Made by a program: the position numbers and the translations under genes
Origin: JAJDUF01 sp965214295
GTDB lineage: Bacteria; Chloroflexota; UBA11872; UBA12225; JAJDUF01
Reading direction: 5' to 3'
Length of the DNA stretch: 64,000 nucleotides
Assembly: GCA_965214295.1 (NCBI GenBank)
Contig: OZ243944.1
Span: 310,001-374,000 of the forward strand
Notes under the pieces: generated by a model
Seen by the model: only the letters and a program-made list of their open reading frames with translations
The model's database searches: none
What the model was told of the DNA's origin: nothing
Part shown: positions 16,758-25,534 of the stretch, one piece after another
How positions within the stretch are numbered: the first letter of the stretch is position 1
Layout: every line of letters starts with the position of its first letter

Positions 16758-16844
16758 GATGGATTGTTTCTCACAGTGATGACGATTTGGGGTTGGTGGC
16801 ATTGCCTTCTTTCACGAATGTCAACACAGCCTTGTCGGCGTTGA

Positions 16845-17023
16845 GGGCCTTTCCAAAATCGCCGCCAAACCGGTCATTCCGAGCAGCCCTCCCAACGTCA
16901 TTCTGAGCGGCCTGTCCACTGTCATTCTGAGCGGAGCGCAGAATCTCGGCCACGGGAGAGAGACCCGTCGCTCCGCTCAGAGCCGGCACTGAGCCTGTCG
17001 AAGTGGTGACATTGGAAAGGCCC
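16845..17023. mobile_element. MITE-like element, GGGCCTTTCC family, copy A
   Basis: The element is bounded by GGGCCTTTCC (16845-16854) and its inverse GGAAAGGCCC (17014-17023). It contains repeated TCATTCTGAGCGG motifs and their inverse. The flanks carry a direct repeat of 8/9 bases (TTGTCGGCG at 16832, TTGTCAGCG at 17024), four bases away on the left and immediately adjacent on the right. There is no coding capacity. Copies B (28805) and C (43494) share the ends and the internal GGAGCGCAGA-like core. It looks like a non-autonomous element that makes duplications of about 9-10 bases. Confidence 0.65.
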
Positions 17024-17123
17024 TTGTCAGCGCCCCCGCACGCATGTCCGTTGGTATGCTGCTGCCGACGCTACGCCCTGGGGCGGCCACCGGGCGGTGG
17101 TGTACACAGTGGAGTGATGAGCG

Positions 17124-18191
17124 GTGCAAAGCAAGGACAGCACGCCACCCCCGGACCGCCTGCCGGTGGTGTCCGCCACCGGAACACCCTATGAGGTGGG
17201 CCTCACCATCGGCCGGCACCGCCAGCATCGCATCGCGGCCCGTGTCGCGGCCATGCGACAGCGGCGGCTGTCAGTCGGCATTGACGACGCCACCGCCTAC
17301 CGATCCGCGCAGCCGTATCTCGCGCTGACGGAGGGCCGGCTGCCCGATCTGGTGGTCGAGCTGGCCGGCATCGCCGACGGTGCCGGTGTGCCGTTTCTGG
17401 AGTTGTTTCGCCTGAATTGCCCGGGGGCGCGGCTGCCGGCCGAATCGCCCTGGCAGCGCCGGCGGCAAGCACAGCCGGCGACCGGCGGCGGCTGCACCAG
17501 CATGGTGTCGCGCGGGCCGGACGGCGTGGTGTTGGGCCACACGGAGGACTTTGCTCCGGAATGGCGCGACGATCTCTACGTGCTGCGGATGCAGACCGGG
17601 CAGACCCGCCTCTGCGCCCTCAACTATGCCCAGACCCTGGCCGGCTGCGCGGCCGCGATCAACGGGGCCGGGCTGGTCCAGGTGATCGATTCCCTGCACG
17701 ACCGCCGGCACCCGCTCGGCATCTCCGCGCATTTCCTCGCCCGCGGCGTGCTCGCACACGACGACATCGACGCAGCCGTGAGCTTCCTACGGCGCACGCT
17801 GCCCCGCGACGGCGGGTTCAACCACCTGCTCGTCCAGGGCACGCGGATCGTCAATGTCGAGGCTGGTCCAGCCGGCTTTGCCGTAACTGAGGTCACGGCT
17901 GACACCTACGCTCACACCAACCACTACCTCAACGTCCTCGGCAAGGCGCGGCCGGAACCAGCCGCCAACTCCGTCGCCCGCTTGCGCCGCGCGCTGGCGC
18001 TGTTGCGTCCCGCGATGACGGACCACGACATGTATGGTGCGCTCGCCGACCGCGATGGCTACCCGGATAGCATCTGTCGGGACCGGACCATCGCCGCCTT
18101 CGTCGCCGACACGCGGCACGGGGCGGCACGCATTGCCTGGGGCCAACCGGTATCCGACGGCTCCACGTTCCACCGCTACTCCGTTCCGTAG
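17124..18191 (+). CDS. C45 family peptidase / acyl-CoA:6-APA acyltransferase-like Ntn hydrolase
   Basis: 355 residues. The central GGGCTSMV provides the N-terminal nucleophile Cys (C124) after self-cleavage, as in the acyl-CoA:isopenicillin-N acyltransferase / C45 peptidase family. The segments preceding it (RLPVVSATGTPYEVGLTIGRH) and following it (VLGHTEDFAPEW, INGAGLVQVIDSL, FLARGVLA) are typical of the family. These enzymes cut or transfer amide-linked acyl groups. The start is GTG. The gene stands alone after copy A of the MITE-like element, and its physiological substrate is unknown. Confidence 0.82.
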   Translation: MQSKDSTPPPDRLPVVSATGTPYEVGLTIGRHRQHRIAARVAAMRQRRLSVGIDDATAYRSAQPYLALTEGRLPDLVVELAGIADGAGVPFLELFRLNCPGARLPAESPWQRRRQAQPATGGGCTSMVSRGPDGVVLGHTEDFAPEWRDDLYVLRMQTGQTRLCALNYAQTLAGCAAAINGAGLVQVIDSLHDRRHPLGISAHFLARGVLAHDDIDAAVSFLRRTLPRDGGFNHLLVQGTRIVNVEAGPAGFAVTEVTADTYAHTNHYLNVLGKARPEPAANSVARLRRALALLRPAMTDHDMYGALADRDGYPDSICRDRTIAAFVADTRHGAARIAWGQPVSDGSTFHRYSVP

Positions 18192-18277
18192 CCGGTGCCG
18201 CACGCCGCCCCTTGGCACTAGGCGCAGGGTTGCCGATACGCCCCATCCGGGCTAGAGTCGCTATGAAGGGAGAGCGT

Positions 18278-18922
18278 ATGAAGTTCCGTCTACCGAGCGT
18301 CCTCAAAGGCAGCGGCGTCCGCCCCGACCGGATCGAGAAGCTGAACCAACGGCTGGCGCCCGAACAGCGGGCCAAGCTCCCACCCGGCCAGTTCGAGACC
18401 AAAGGCTGGCCGGTACTCCACTACGGCGGCGTGCCTTCCTTTGATCCGGCAACGTGGGATTTCACCGTCTCCGGCTTGGTCAAGCACCCGCTACGCCTGA
18501 GCTACGAGGAGTTTCGGGCGCTACCCACCACCACGCTCACCACCGATGTCCATTGCGTAACGCGCTGGAGCAAGTTCGACATGCACTGGGAGGGCGTGCC
18601 CATGCGGACCATTCTGGAGCGCGTCACGCCGGAGCCGACGGCCCGCCATGTCATCGCCCAGTGCGAGCAGGGTTTCACCGCCAACCTGCCCATCGAGGCC
18701 ATCCTCGACGACGACGTGCTCCTCGCGCACCGCGCCGACGGGGCCGACCTGACGCCGGAGCACGGCTGGCCGCTGCGGCTGCTGGTGCCCAAGCGCTACT
18801 TCTGGAAGAGCGCCAAGTGGCTACGCGGGCTAGAGTTCCGCTCCAGCGACGAGCCGGGGTTCTGGGAGCGCAATGGCTACAACAACAACGCCGACCCCTG
18901 GGAGGAAGAGCGCTACTGGTAA
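18278..18922 (+). CDS. Sulfite-oxidase-fold molybdopterin oxidoreductase (YedY/MsrP-like)
   Basis: 214 residues of the oxidoreductase molybdopterin-binding domain (PF00174). The molybdenum-ligating Cys is C93 in TDVHCVTRWSKFDMHWEGV. The cofactor-contacting segments are GFTANLPIEAIL, HGWPLRLLVPKRYFWKSAKWLRGLEF and a C-terminal W-E-R-NGYNN. There is no Tat signal peptide, so it is probably cytoplasmic, unlike MsrP. The start ATG at 18278 follows GAAGGGAGAG. The short single-domain form is common in Actinobacteria and Chloroflexota as a putative sulfite-oxidase-like reductase. Confidence 0.85.
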   Translation: MKFRLPSVLKGSGVRPDRIEKLNQRLAPEQRAKLPPGQFETKGWPVLHYGGVPSFDPATWDFTVSGLVKHPLRLSYEEFRALPTTTLTTDVHCVTRWSKFDMHWEGVPMRTILERVTPEPTARHVIAQCEQGFTANLPIEAILDDDVLLAHRADGADLTPEHGWPLRLLVPKRYFWKSAKWLRGLEFRSSDEPGFWERNGYNNNADPWEEERYW

Positions 18923-18951
18923 AGAGCGGGGGCGGTACCTCACTCCCTGAT

Positions 18952-19070
18952 GGGCCAAAGCCACACCACTCGCGGGCCAAAACTCCGGCCGTGCTGGACA
19001 GACAGCGAGGGCCTGCGACCGCCGGAGTTTTGGCCCGCGACACCTGGCACCATCCATGTGGCTTTGGCCC
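18952..19070. mobile_element. Nested inverted-repeat element (MITE-like)
   Basis: Outer 14-base perfect inverted repeats are GGGCCAAAGCCACA (18952-18965) and its complement (19057-19070). Inside lie 18-base perfect arms, CGCGGGCCAAAACTCCGG at 18971-18988 and 19022-19039. The whole 119 bases could fold into a two-part hairpin. No coding capacity is seen. A piece of the outer arm, TGACGGGCCAAAGCCA, recurs at about 60759, suggesting a dispersed family. The element lies immediately upstream of a HicB remnant. Confidence 0.65.
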
Positions 19071-19140
19071 GTCACCCGGCCCCTTATGGACGATCAACAG
19101 GTTCCCCAACAGCACCCCATGGCCTTCCGTCAAGCTAATC

Positions 19141-19320
19141 TGGGCGCTCGTTGATGTTGACCTAGCAAAACTATCCGGCAAGACCATTCGAGTCAACATC
19201 ACCATGCCGGCCCGCGTGCTGGCAATCGTGGACGAAGCTACCACTCGGACCGGAGACTCGCGCTCGGGGTTGATCACTCGCGCGGTGCTTCAGCACATTG
19301 AGCGGCAAGCCAGTACCTAG
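19141..19320 (+). pseudogene. HicB antitoxin C-terminal remnant
   Basis: The frame encodes VDVDLAKLSGKTIRVNITMP, then ARVLAIVDEATTRTGDSRSG and LITRAVLQHIERQ before the stop. This is the linker and ribbon-helix-helix tail of HicB-type antitoxins. The N-terminal RNase-H-like half and any HicA partner are missing; the upstream sequence is an inverted-repeat element. It is therefore a truncated gene end with no credible start codon. Confidence 0.62.
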
Positions 19321-19355
19321 CGGTCGCGCCATCCTCTCCTGCCCACTGTGCGAAG

Positions 19356-19982
19356 TCATTCTAGCTCGCCGCCCGCGTCCTCTCGTGTACCGCCGAGCGG
19401 CTTCTCCATCCGATGCACCGCGGCCGCCCCCGTTGCCAGCCGCACCAAGTAGCCGTCCCAGGTTTGCGTGGTCCGGTAGCCCAGCCGCTCGTACAGCCGG
19501 ATGGCGCCCTCATTCTCGCCGATCACCCCCAGCGACATCACGCGCTTGCCCATTGACCTGGCTCGCGCCTCGGCCTTCCGCAGCAGCGCCGTCCCAACAC
19601 TCCTTCCCCGGCACGCTGGATCAACGGCCAGCGAATCCACGACGAATTCGTCGGCCTTGGTGCCGTCGGCCAGCAGCAGCAGATTGAACAGCATTCGGAC
19701 CGCCCGCAGCGGCGAGAATCGCGTAAAGAGCGCGACCATGCTCAGGTGGTAGAACTCCTGGCCGGTCGTTCTGAAGGTCAGGAGGGCCGCGAGCTGCCCG
19801 TCAACAAGCGCCGAAAAACAGTTCGTCGTATCAACCGAGTCCCGAAAGAGCCGCCTGAGGTCGTCCGCATGCCGGAAGCCGATACGGAACTTCTCGGCGA
19901 ATGCGTCGTACAACACACGTAGGGCCTCGTCTATGTATTGCTCATCAAGGCCCTCGACGATCTTCACTTCCGCCGTCGTCAC
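19356..19982 (-). CDS. GNAT family N-acetyltransferase
   Basis: 208 residues with the GNAT fold. The core is DEFVVDSLAVDPACRGRSVGTALLRKAEARARSMG (acetyl-CoA-binding motif A, with the R/Q-x-x-G-x-G/A turn as RGRSVG), followed by VIGENEGAIRLYERLGYR (motif B). A GTG start at 19982 is preferred because AAAGGAGG sits 8 bases before it; the frame continues 17 codons upstream without a better signal. The acceptor substrate (amino acid, peptide or small amine) is not predictable. Confidence 0.85.
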   Translation of the reverse strand: MTTAEVKIVEGLDEQYIDEALRVLYDAFAEKFRIGFRHADDLRRLFRDSVDTTNCFSALVDGQLAALLTFRTTGQEFYHLSMVALFTRFSPLRAVRMLFNLLLLADGTKADEFVVDSLAVDPACRGRSVGTALLRKAEARARSMGKRVMSLGVIGENEGAIRLYERLGYRTTQTWDGYLVRLATGAAAVHRMEKPLGGTREDAGGELE

Positions 19983-20036
19983 GGTCCAGACCTCCTTTAG
20001 CCCGCCGTTATGGGATAGCCGCCTCGCCGGCACCCT

Positions 20037-21047
20037 TCACCGCACCGTGCCGGGCACATTCGCACTGATCCACGCAGCGATGCAGTCGGCCCAGGCGGCG
20101 TGCAGCACGGAGCTCGGATGTCCGCGCCCACCGACCCGGAGCCGCGGGTCGTCACCGTACCCCGGATAGGTGCAGTCCACGAAGGCAATGCCCTGCTCCT
20201 GGAGAAAGCGTGTATACGGTGCTTGGTTCTCGCGCCCGCCTGGCTGACCGGCCAGGATCGCCACCAGCAAGCGGGAACCCCGGTCCCGCGTCACCCGATC
20301 CATCCGCGCCAGCAGCCGCTGCGTCACCGGCACGATCTGTCGCTCGCGCCCCCGCAGCGTCCAGCGCAGCCGGCTCAGATGCACCAGCGAAACCAGCGCC
20401 GAGCGGTCCTCCAGCGGCCAGCGTCTGATGGAGAACGGCGCTTGGTGGATCAGCTCGCCTTGCGCGGTGAGCACGTGCGGCGGGGCAAACCGTTCGCCGA
20501 CCTGCGTGCGGAGCGTGACGACGTGCCGGTAGGCCCCGACGTTGCGCTCGCCGTGAAACGTGGCAAACCCGTAGATCACAAGCCCCGGTCGGAAGCTGTC
20601 CTGCCGGAAGAGTTGCTCCAGCAGCAGGAGGGACTGATAGGTGCCGTAGCCGCCGGTGCCGTAGTTGTCCACGCTGAGGCCGGGGAAGCGGGCATCGAGC
20701 AGCCAGCCAAACGTGTGCTCGTCCGCGACCCCGTACCCTTGGGTGAACGACCCGCCGACGAGCACAACCTGAGCTACTGCTTCCGGCGGCGCGTCAGGCG
20801 CAGCACGAGTGGCGCGGCGCCCGTCGTGCCAGAAGGTCATCGGGGCATTCCCGGCATCCCAGGACAGGTGAACACCCGGTCGGTTCACCCAGCCGAGCGC
20901 CGGATGCTCCACCGCCACCCGCACCGGTGCCGGCAACATGGCGATTGGCCGAATGCCGACGAGCCGCGCCGCAACTTCTCCTACCACCAGCCCGACCCCG
21001 ACGGTAATGAGCAGCAGGACAAATTCCGGGCGCCAGACCGAGCGCAT
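20037..21047 (-). CDS. Membrane-anchored SGNH/GDSL hydrolase
   Basis: 336 residues. An N-terminal hydrophobic helix (about residues 9-28, LLLITVGVGLVVGEVAARL) anchors it in the membrane with the catalytic domain outside. SGNH blocks are VLVGGSFTQGYGV (nucleophile Ser), the Gly in NYGTGGYGTYQSLLLLE, Asn/Glu in GERNV, and the C-terminal GGRGHPSSVLHAAWAD (catalytic His). The family includes esterases and O-acetyl transferases or hydrolases of cell-surface polysaccharide. It lies tail-to-tail with nothing obvious, about 55 bases downstream of the GNAT gene start region on the same strand. Confidence 0.8.
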   Translation of the reverse strand: MRSVWRPEFVLLLITVGVGLVVGEVAARLVGIRPIAMLPAPVRVAVEHPALGWVNRPGVHLSWDAGNAPMTFWHDGRRATRAAPDAPPEAVAQVVLVGGSFTQGYGVADEHTFGWLLDARFPGLSVDNYGTGGYGTYQSLLLLEQLFRQDSFRPGLVIYGFATFHGERNVGAYRHVVTLRTQVGERFAPPHVLTAQGELIHQAPFSIRRWPLEDRSALVSLVHLSRLRWTLRGRERQIVPVTQRLLARMDRVTRDRGSRLLVAILAGQPGGRENQAPYTRFLQEQGIAFVDCTYPGYGDDPRLRVGGRGHPSSVLHAAWADCIAAWISANVPGTVR

Positions 21048-21139
21048 GTTGACGTACCAACCGCGTCATCGCTATCAAAGATAATGTGCCTGCGATGGAG
21101 ACTATCAGGTATAGTAGCAAGGATAGTTGAGACGTAGTT

Positions 21140-22639
21140 ATGAGCTGGCAGCCGATCACTGACCTCCCCGATGATTGGCCCGGTCTAGCAGACACCGAGC
21201 TTCCGGCGCTTGCCGGCGTCTGGTCCGAGCAAAAGCAGCGTCTTGCCGACTCTGATACTCTAAAGCGGTTCAACGAGAGATTTCTCCGTGAGTGTGCTAT
21301 AGAAACCGGACTTATCGAGAATCTATACTCAATTGACAGAGGTACTACCCAACTACTGATCGAACAGGGATTTCACGAGTCTCTGATTCCGCACGGCGCC
21401 ACGGATAAGCCGGCCGACTATGTTACCCGGTTGTTGCGGAGTCAGGAAGCGGCGATAGAGGCCCTTTTCGATTTTATTGCCCAAAGGAGACTGCTCACCA
21501 CCTCGTACATGAAGCAATTGCACCAGGTTTTGACGCAGTATCAGGAGTATACGGAGGTGATTGACTATCTGGGTCGCCGCACGCGAGTCCCTCTACTCAA
21601 AGGTGATTGGAAGCAGTGGCCCAACAATCCCCAGCGCCCGGATGGGAGCATCCATGAATACTGTCCACCCGAGCAGGTAGCCTCCGAAATAGACCGGCTT
21701 ATCGCTTTCCTCAGCAGGCACAGTGATCTGGGAGTACCACCCGAAGTTGAAGCGGCGTGGTTACATCACCGCTTCACGCAGATTCACCCTTTTCAGGACG
21801 GCAACGGACGGGTCGTCCGCTGTCTGTCCAGCCTCATCTTGCTGCAAGCCGATTGGTTCCCTCTCAACGTCAGTCGTGACGAACGAGGTGACTACATCAA
21901 TGCTCTGGAGAATGCCGACCATGGCGAATTGAAGCCATTAGTCGAGCTAATCGTCGGAGGGCAGAGGGATAGGTTCGTGCAGGCATTGTCTCTGTCAAGA
22001 GACGTGCTACGCAAGCATGGTCCCGTGCGTGCCGTCATATCTGCCGCCGGAGAAAAGTTGCGGGATCGTCAAGCGGAGTTGGAGCAGGAGCGAAGGCAAG
22101 TATTTTCTCTGGCTAGAACACTTGAAGGCTTCACGCATAGGCGGCTTGTAGCGGTTAGAGATGACCTGCAACAGGAGCTTGCTACCGTTGCACCAAACAT
22201 CGAAGTATTCGTTGATACGGCGAGAGATCAAGAAGCAAGGGATCACTACTTTCGGAGCCAGATAGTTGCTGCGGCCAGAGAGCTGGAATACTTTGCGAAC
22301 ACTCGCACGTATAGATCGTGGATTCGGCTGGTTATCCGCGAGCATCGCCAATCGGTCGAGTTAGCTAATTCCGATGACCCGTCCGGTCAGACACAAATCC
22401 TCCTTTCGTTTCACGGCATCGGTCAGGAATTCCGTGGCGTGCTCGTGGCTTCTGCAATGATATTCCGACGGGAATTGAGTGAGGACGAGTGGGCGCAGAC
22501 AGGCGATTCCACACCCCTGTCTCGCAGCGTATTCCAGTTCAATTACCGCGACACTGAAGAGAGTATCATAGCTCGGTTTGGCCCATGGCTCGAAGATACT
22601 CTCATCGTTGGCCTAAGAAGATGGCAGGATCAGCTATAA
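21140..22639 (+). CDS. Fic family protein (AMPylator-type, class II)
   Basis: 499 residues. The Fic active-site motif HPFQDGNGR is at 216-224 (consensus HPFx(D/E)GNGR), so it can be catalytically competent for AMP transfer to target hydroxyl groups. An inhibitory (S/T)xxxE(G/N) motif, T56-G-L-I-E60-N61, lies ahead of the Fic core, placing it in class II (intramolecular inhibition). The C-terminal 200 residues are helical with a coiled-coil stretch (RQAELEQERRQVFSLARTLE) and a final beta-rich part. GC is lower than its neighbours. The gene stands alone with a possible TATAGT -10 element at 21110. Confidence 0.85.
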   Translation: MSWQPITDLPDDWPGLADTELPALAGVWSEQKQRLADSDTLKRFNERFLRECAIETGLIENLYSIDRGTTQLLIEQGFHESLIPHGATDKPADYVTRLLRSQEAAIEALFDFIAQRRLLTTSYMKQLHQVLTQYQEYTEVIDYLGRRTRVPLLKGDWKQWPNNPQRPDGSIHEYCPPEQVASEIDRLIAFLSRHSDLGVPPEVEAAWLHHRFTQIHPFQDGNGRVVRCLSSLILLQADWFPLNVSRDERGDYINALENADHGELKPLVELIVGGQRDRFVQALSLSRDVLRKHGPVRAVISAAGEKLRDRQAELEQERRQVFSLARTLEGFTHRRLVAVRDDLQQELATVAPNIEVFVDTARDQEARDHYFRSQIVAAARELEYFANTRTYRSWIRLVIREHRQSVELANSDDPSGQTQILLSFHGIGQEFRGVLVASAMIFRRELSEDEWAQTGDSTPLSRSVFQFNYRDTEESIIARFGPWLEDTLIVGLRRWQDQL

Positions 22640-22682
22640 CGGAATTTACACAGTCTCAGGGGGTGAGGTGCCACGACGGCGC

Positions 22683-23858
22683 TCACCGCACCGACGCCGT
22701 GGCCGGCGCGGCCGTGGCGCCGGCGAATCGCGCCAAGCGGAACAGGTCAATGTCGTGCTTTGTTTTGCCGTCCAGGGCAAGATCGGCCATGATCTCACCC
22801 ACGACCGACGCCAGCTTGAATCCATGGCCCGAGCATGCCGAGGCCAAGCACACCTGGGGCCACTCGGGATGGTGGTCGAGGATAAAGTGCTCGTCGGGCG
22901 TATTCGTGAACATACACACCTTGAGCTGCATCGTCGGCCCGTCGGCCAAGGGGAAATAGCGACGCAGGAAGGCCCGCAGGGTCGCCTCGTCCTCGGCATC
23001 AACCGTGCGGTTCACCGTATTCGAGTCGACGACCTCGCCCCGATGATGATATTTGCCGATCTTGAAGCCGGGCACGCCGTACAGCGGGGAGCCGTAGGCA
23101 TAGCCCTCCTCTCCCACCAGGCCCCACACGGGCAAGCGACCGACCTGGAACAACTCGGGTTGCTGCGGCTGGAACCAACCGAGCACCTGCCGCTCGACCT
23201 GGAGAGGTAGACGCAGCGACGCCAGCAGCTTGCCGACCCAGGCGCCGGCTGTCAGTACCAGCCGGTCGGCGTAGTAGGTGTCGCGCGTCGTCGTCACCTG
23301 CACCCCGTCACCGTCGGGCTGCCAAGCGACGACGGCCTCGTGCCCGTGGACCTCCGCCCCGGCCGCGATAGCCTGCTCCACGTGCCCCACAATGCACCGC
23401 TCCGGCAGCACGAACCCGCCACGGGGCTCGTAGAGTGCCCGCATCTCCTCCGGCAAGCGGCAGGCCGGATAACGCCGGCCCACCTCATCAGCCGACAGTA
23501 CCTCGTGCGGGAGGTCGTGCTCCCGCGCCGCGCACCACGCACCATCGAAATTGAAGGCCCCCGGCGCGCCGATATTGAGCATGCCGGTGATGAAGAGCAG
23601 CTGCTCCTCCGCAGCCGCTTCGAGCGCGTGCCACAGCTCGTAGGCGCGGAGTAGGAGCGGTACGTAGCGCGGGTCCTCGTAGTAGGCCTGCCGGATGATG
23701 CGGGTCAGCCCGTGCGAGCTGCCCAGTTCGTGCGGAATACCAAACTGCTCCAAGCCAAGCACACGTGCGCCGCGTTGGGCCAGGTGATAGGTCGCGGCAC
23801 TACCCATCCCGCCAACGCCCACCACAATCGCGTCAAAGTGCCGTTTTGTCGTTGCCAT
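22683..23858 (-). CDS. N-methyl-L-tryptophan/sarcosine oxidase-like FAD enzyme (SolA-like)
   Basis: 391 residues of the monomeric sarcosine oxidase / N-methyltryptophan oxidase family. The dinucleotide motif is DAIVVGVGGMGSAATYHLAQRGARVLGLEQF. The HELGSSHGLTRIIRQAYYEDP segment is typical of SolA. The Cys in VCMFTNTPDEHFILDHHP aligns with the residue that links FAD covalently in these oxidases. The flavin-proximal GHGFKLASVVGEIMA is also present. They oxidise N-methylated amino acids to the free amine, formaldehyde and hydrogen peroxide. No neighbouring transporter or folate-oxidation gene is visible. Confidence 0.88.
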   Translation of the reverse strand: MATTKRHFDAIVVGVGGMGSAATYHLAQRGARVLGLEQFGIPHELGSSHGLTRIIRQAYYEDPRYVPLLLRAYELWHALEAAAEEQLLFITGMLNIGAPGAFNFDGAWCAAREHDLPHEVLSADEVGRRYPACRLPEEMRALYEPRGGFVLPERCIVGHVEQAIAAGAEVHGHEAVVAWQPDGDGVQVTTTRDTYYADRLVLTAGAWVGKLLASLRLPLQVERQVLGWFQPQQPELFQVGRLPVWGLVGEEGYAYGSPLYGVPGFKIGKYHHRGEVVDSNTVNRTVDAEDEATLRAFLRRYFPLADGPTMQLKVCMFTNTPDEHFILDHHPEWPQVCLASACSGHGFKLASVVGEIMADLALDGKTKHDIDLFRLARFAGATAAPATASVR

Positions 23859-24124
23859 CGTCTCTGCCTCAATGTCCTCGCCGCGCAGGCTGCCCGCCTG
23901 CCCTCACCCCTTCGGCTGTCCTCACCTCCTGGCCTCCTTTTGGTCCTCTCGTCCCCAGAGTATACCACCTGCCCACGCCGGAATGACGCCCGCCGGCCGC
24001 ACCGAGCCGGCGGGCGGCGAGCAACCGCGTAGCGTGCTACTCGTTCATTTGTTCGGGTGCATCGCGCGGCGCCACCAACTGCCACCGGCCGCCGCGCGCC
24101 AAGTCATACACGGGAGGCGAGGAG

Positions 24125-24571
24125 ATGAAGGCCGGAACCAGCATCGTTATCGAGCGACCTATTGAGGACGTGTGGGCGTTCGTCGCCAATATCGAGAATA
24201 TGGATCAGTGGGTCGTCGGCGTCAGTGAGCCGCGTCTGTCCAACGGCCGGGACATGGGCGTGGGCGCCACGTTTACCAGCAAGTACACCTACGGCGGTAA
24301 GACCCACGACCTCGACTACGAGGTCACGGCCTACGAGCCACAGCGGCACTTCGCTACACAGTCAACCGAGGGTCCGTTTCCCTTCAAGGGCGAGCTTGAT
24401 CTGGAGCGAGCCGGCCAAGGCACCAAGGTCACCAACACCATTGACGCCGGATCGGATGGTCTCTTCACGACCATCACGTTCACGCTGCTCGGCCCCCTGG
24501 TCCGGATGTCGATGCGGCGACAGCTCCACAAGGAATTGGTCGCCCTGAAGACGATCCTGGAATCCAGCTAA
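24125..24571 (+). CDS. SRPBCC family protein (polyketide cyclase/dehydrase-like)
   Basis: 148 residues with the START-like fold: TSIVIERPIEDVWAFVANIENMDQW, then FTSKYTYGGKTHDLDYEVTAYEPQRHF and a long C-terminal helix MRRQLHKELVALKTILES. Such small proteins bind lipids or aromatic ligands; the role is unknown. The ATG follows GGGAGGCGAGGAG, a strong ribosome-binding site. It is unrelated in detail to the SRPBCC protein at 10115-10747. Confidence 0.8.
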   Translation: MKAGTSIVIERPIEDVWAFVANIENMDQWVVGVSEPRLSNGRDMGVGATFTSKYTYGGKTHDLDYEVTAYEPQRHFATQSTEGPFPFKGELDLERAGQGTKVTNTIDAGSDGLFTTITFTLLGPLVRMSMRRQLHKELVALKTILESS

Positions 24572-24621
24572 CCCTGGTGTATCATCGTTCATGCGCCTCG
24601 CCTTACCTCCTACGCCGCCGG

Positions 24622-24697
24622 ATTCCGGCCTGCGCCGGAATGACGGGAGACGAGGCGGTCGTCCCCTCTCCACACATGGAGAAGGGACCGGGGTGAG
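24622..24697. repeat. Palindromic repeats (REP-like dyad and CCCCTCTCC-type hairpin)
   Basis: ATTCCGGCCTGCGCCGGAAT (24622-24641, perfect dyad apart from the central two bases) is followed by a hairpin of the type CCCCTCTCC-ACACAT-GGAGAAGGG with GGTGAGG. Similar hairpins occur near 51870-52040 and at 61790/62140. They sit between the SRPBCC and amidohydrolase genes. Confidence 0.6.
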
Positions 24698-24736
24698 GCA
24701 CGTAGGAGCCGCTAGTTGGTAGGTAAGGTGCTCAGT

Positions 24737-25534
24737 ATGCCCATCATTGATTGTCACGTCCACACCTGGGGCTGGTCCGGATTTACCCCGACCGAAGAAC
24801 GGGGCGACCACTGGGACCGCTGTCTCGACTGGGCGGAGCAGCTCGATGTCACCTACCTGACGAGCTGCTTGCGGCCGGCCGGCCGGCCCAGCGACTCGTT
24901 CCCCGACGCCGCCTACCTCCACGCCGCGAATGCCGAGAACCACCGGATCGTCGAGCGGAGCCGGGGCCGGGCGCTGGGGCTGTGCTTTGTGAACCCGCAT
25001 CATACTGAGGCGTCGCTGGCCGAGATGGAAGAGTGGATCGGTCAGCGCGGCTTCGTCGGGTTGAAGCTCCACGTCGCAATGCCCTGCGATCAGCCGGAGC
25101 TGGACCCCCTCGTGGCCTGGTGCGCGGCCCATCGCGTGCCGGTCTGCCAGCACACCTGGGTCAAGACGATGGGCAACCAACCGGCGGAGTCGACGCCCAT
25201 GATGTTCCGCGAGCTGGCGCAACGTCATCCCGACGCACTGCTAGTGATGTACCACTCCGGCGGCGATTTTGTGTACGGCGCCAAGGCCGCGCGCGGCGTA
25301 GACAACATCTATTGCGATCTCGCCGGCACCGACGCGGTGGATGGCAGCGTTGAAGCGTTGGTCAACGCCGTGGGCGCCGACCGGGTGGTCTTCGGCTCGG
25401 ACTTGCCGGGGCGCGCCCTGACCTCGCAGTTGGCCAAGGTGCTGGGTGCAGCGTTGAGCGACACCGATAAAGAGAAGATTTTGTACGGCAACATGGCGCG
25501 CCTCCTCGCCCAGCGCAAGGATCACCGCCCATGA
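24737..25534 (+). CDS. Amidohydrolase 2 family protein (metal site intact)
   Basis: About 265 residues of the amidohydrolase-2 family. The metal motif is IIDCHVHTWGW near the N-terminus, LKLHVAMPCDQPELDPL holds the middle strand, VCQHTW and MYHSGGDFV follow, and VFGSDLPG is the C-terminal Asp motif. The ATG at 24737 gives the compact family start; upstream TTG 24716 is in frame. Its TGA overlaps the ATG of the next gene, a second amidohydrolase-like protein without the HxH motif. The pair probably works as a heteromer or in one pathway. Confidence 0.82.
   Translation: MPIIDCHVHTWGWSGFTPTEERGDHWDRCLDWAEQLDVTYLTSCLRPAGRPSDSFPDAAYLHAANAENHRIVERSRGRALGLCFVNPHHTEASLAEMEEWIGQRGFVGLKLHVAMPCDQPELDPLVAWCAAHRVPVCQHTWVKTMGNQPAESTPMMFRELAQRHPDALLVMYHSGGDFVYGAKAARGVDNIYCDLAGTDAVDGSVEALVNAVGADRVVFGSDLPGRALTSQLAKVLGAALSDTDKEKILYGNMARLLAQRKDHRP

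Noticed and set aside
20100..21137. 345-residue plus-strand frame opposite the SGNH hydrolase
   Set aside because: Shadow frame. The minus-strand protein has complete SGNH motifs.
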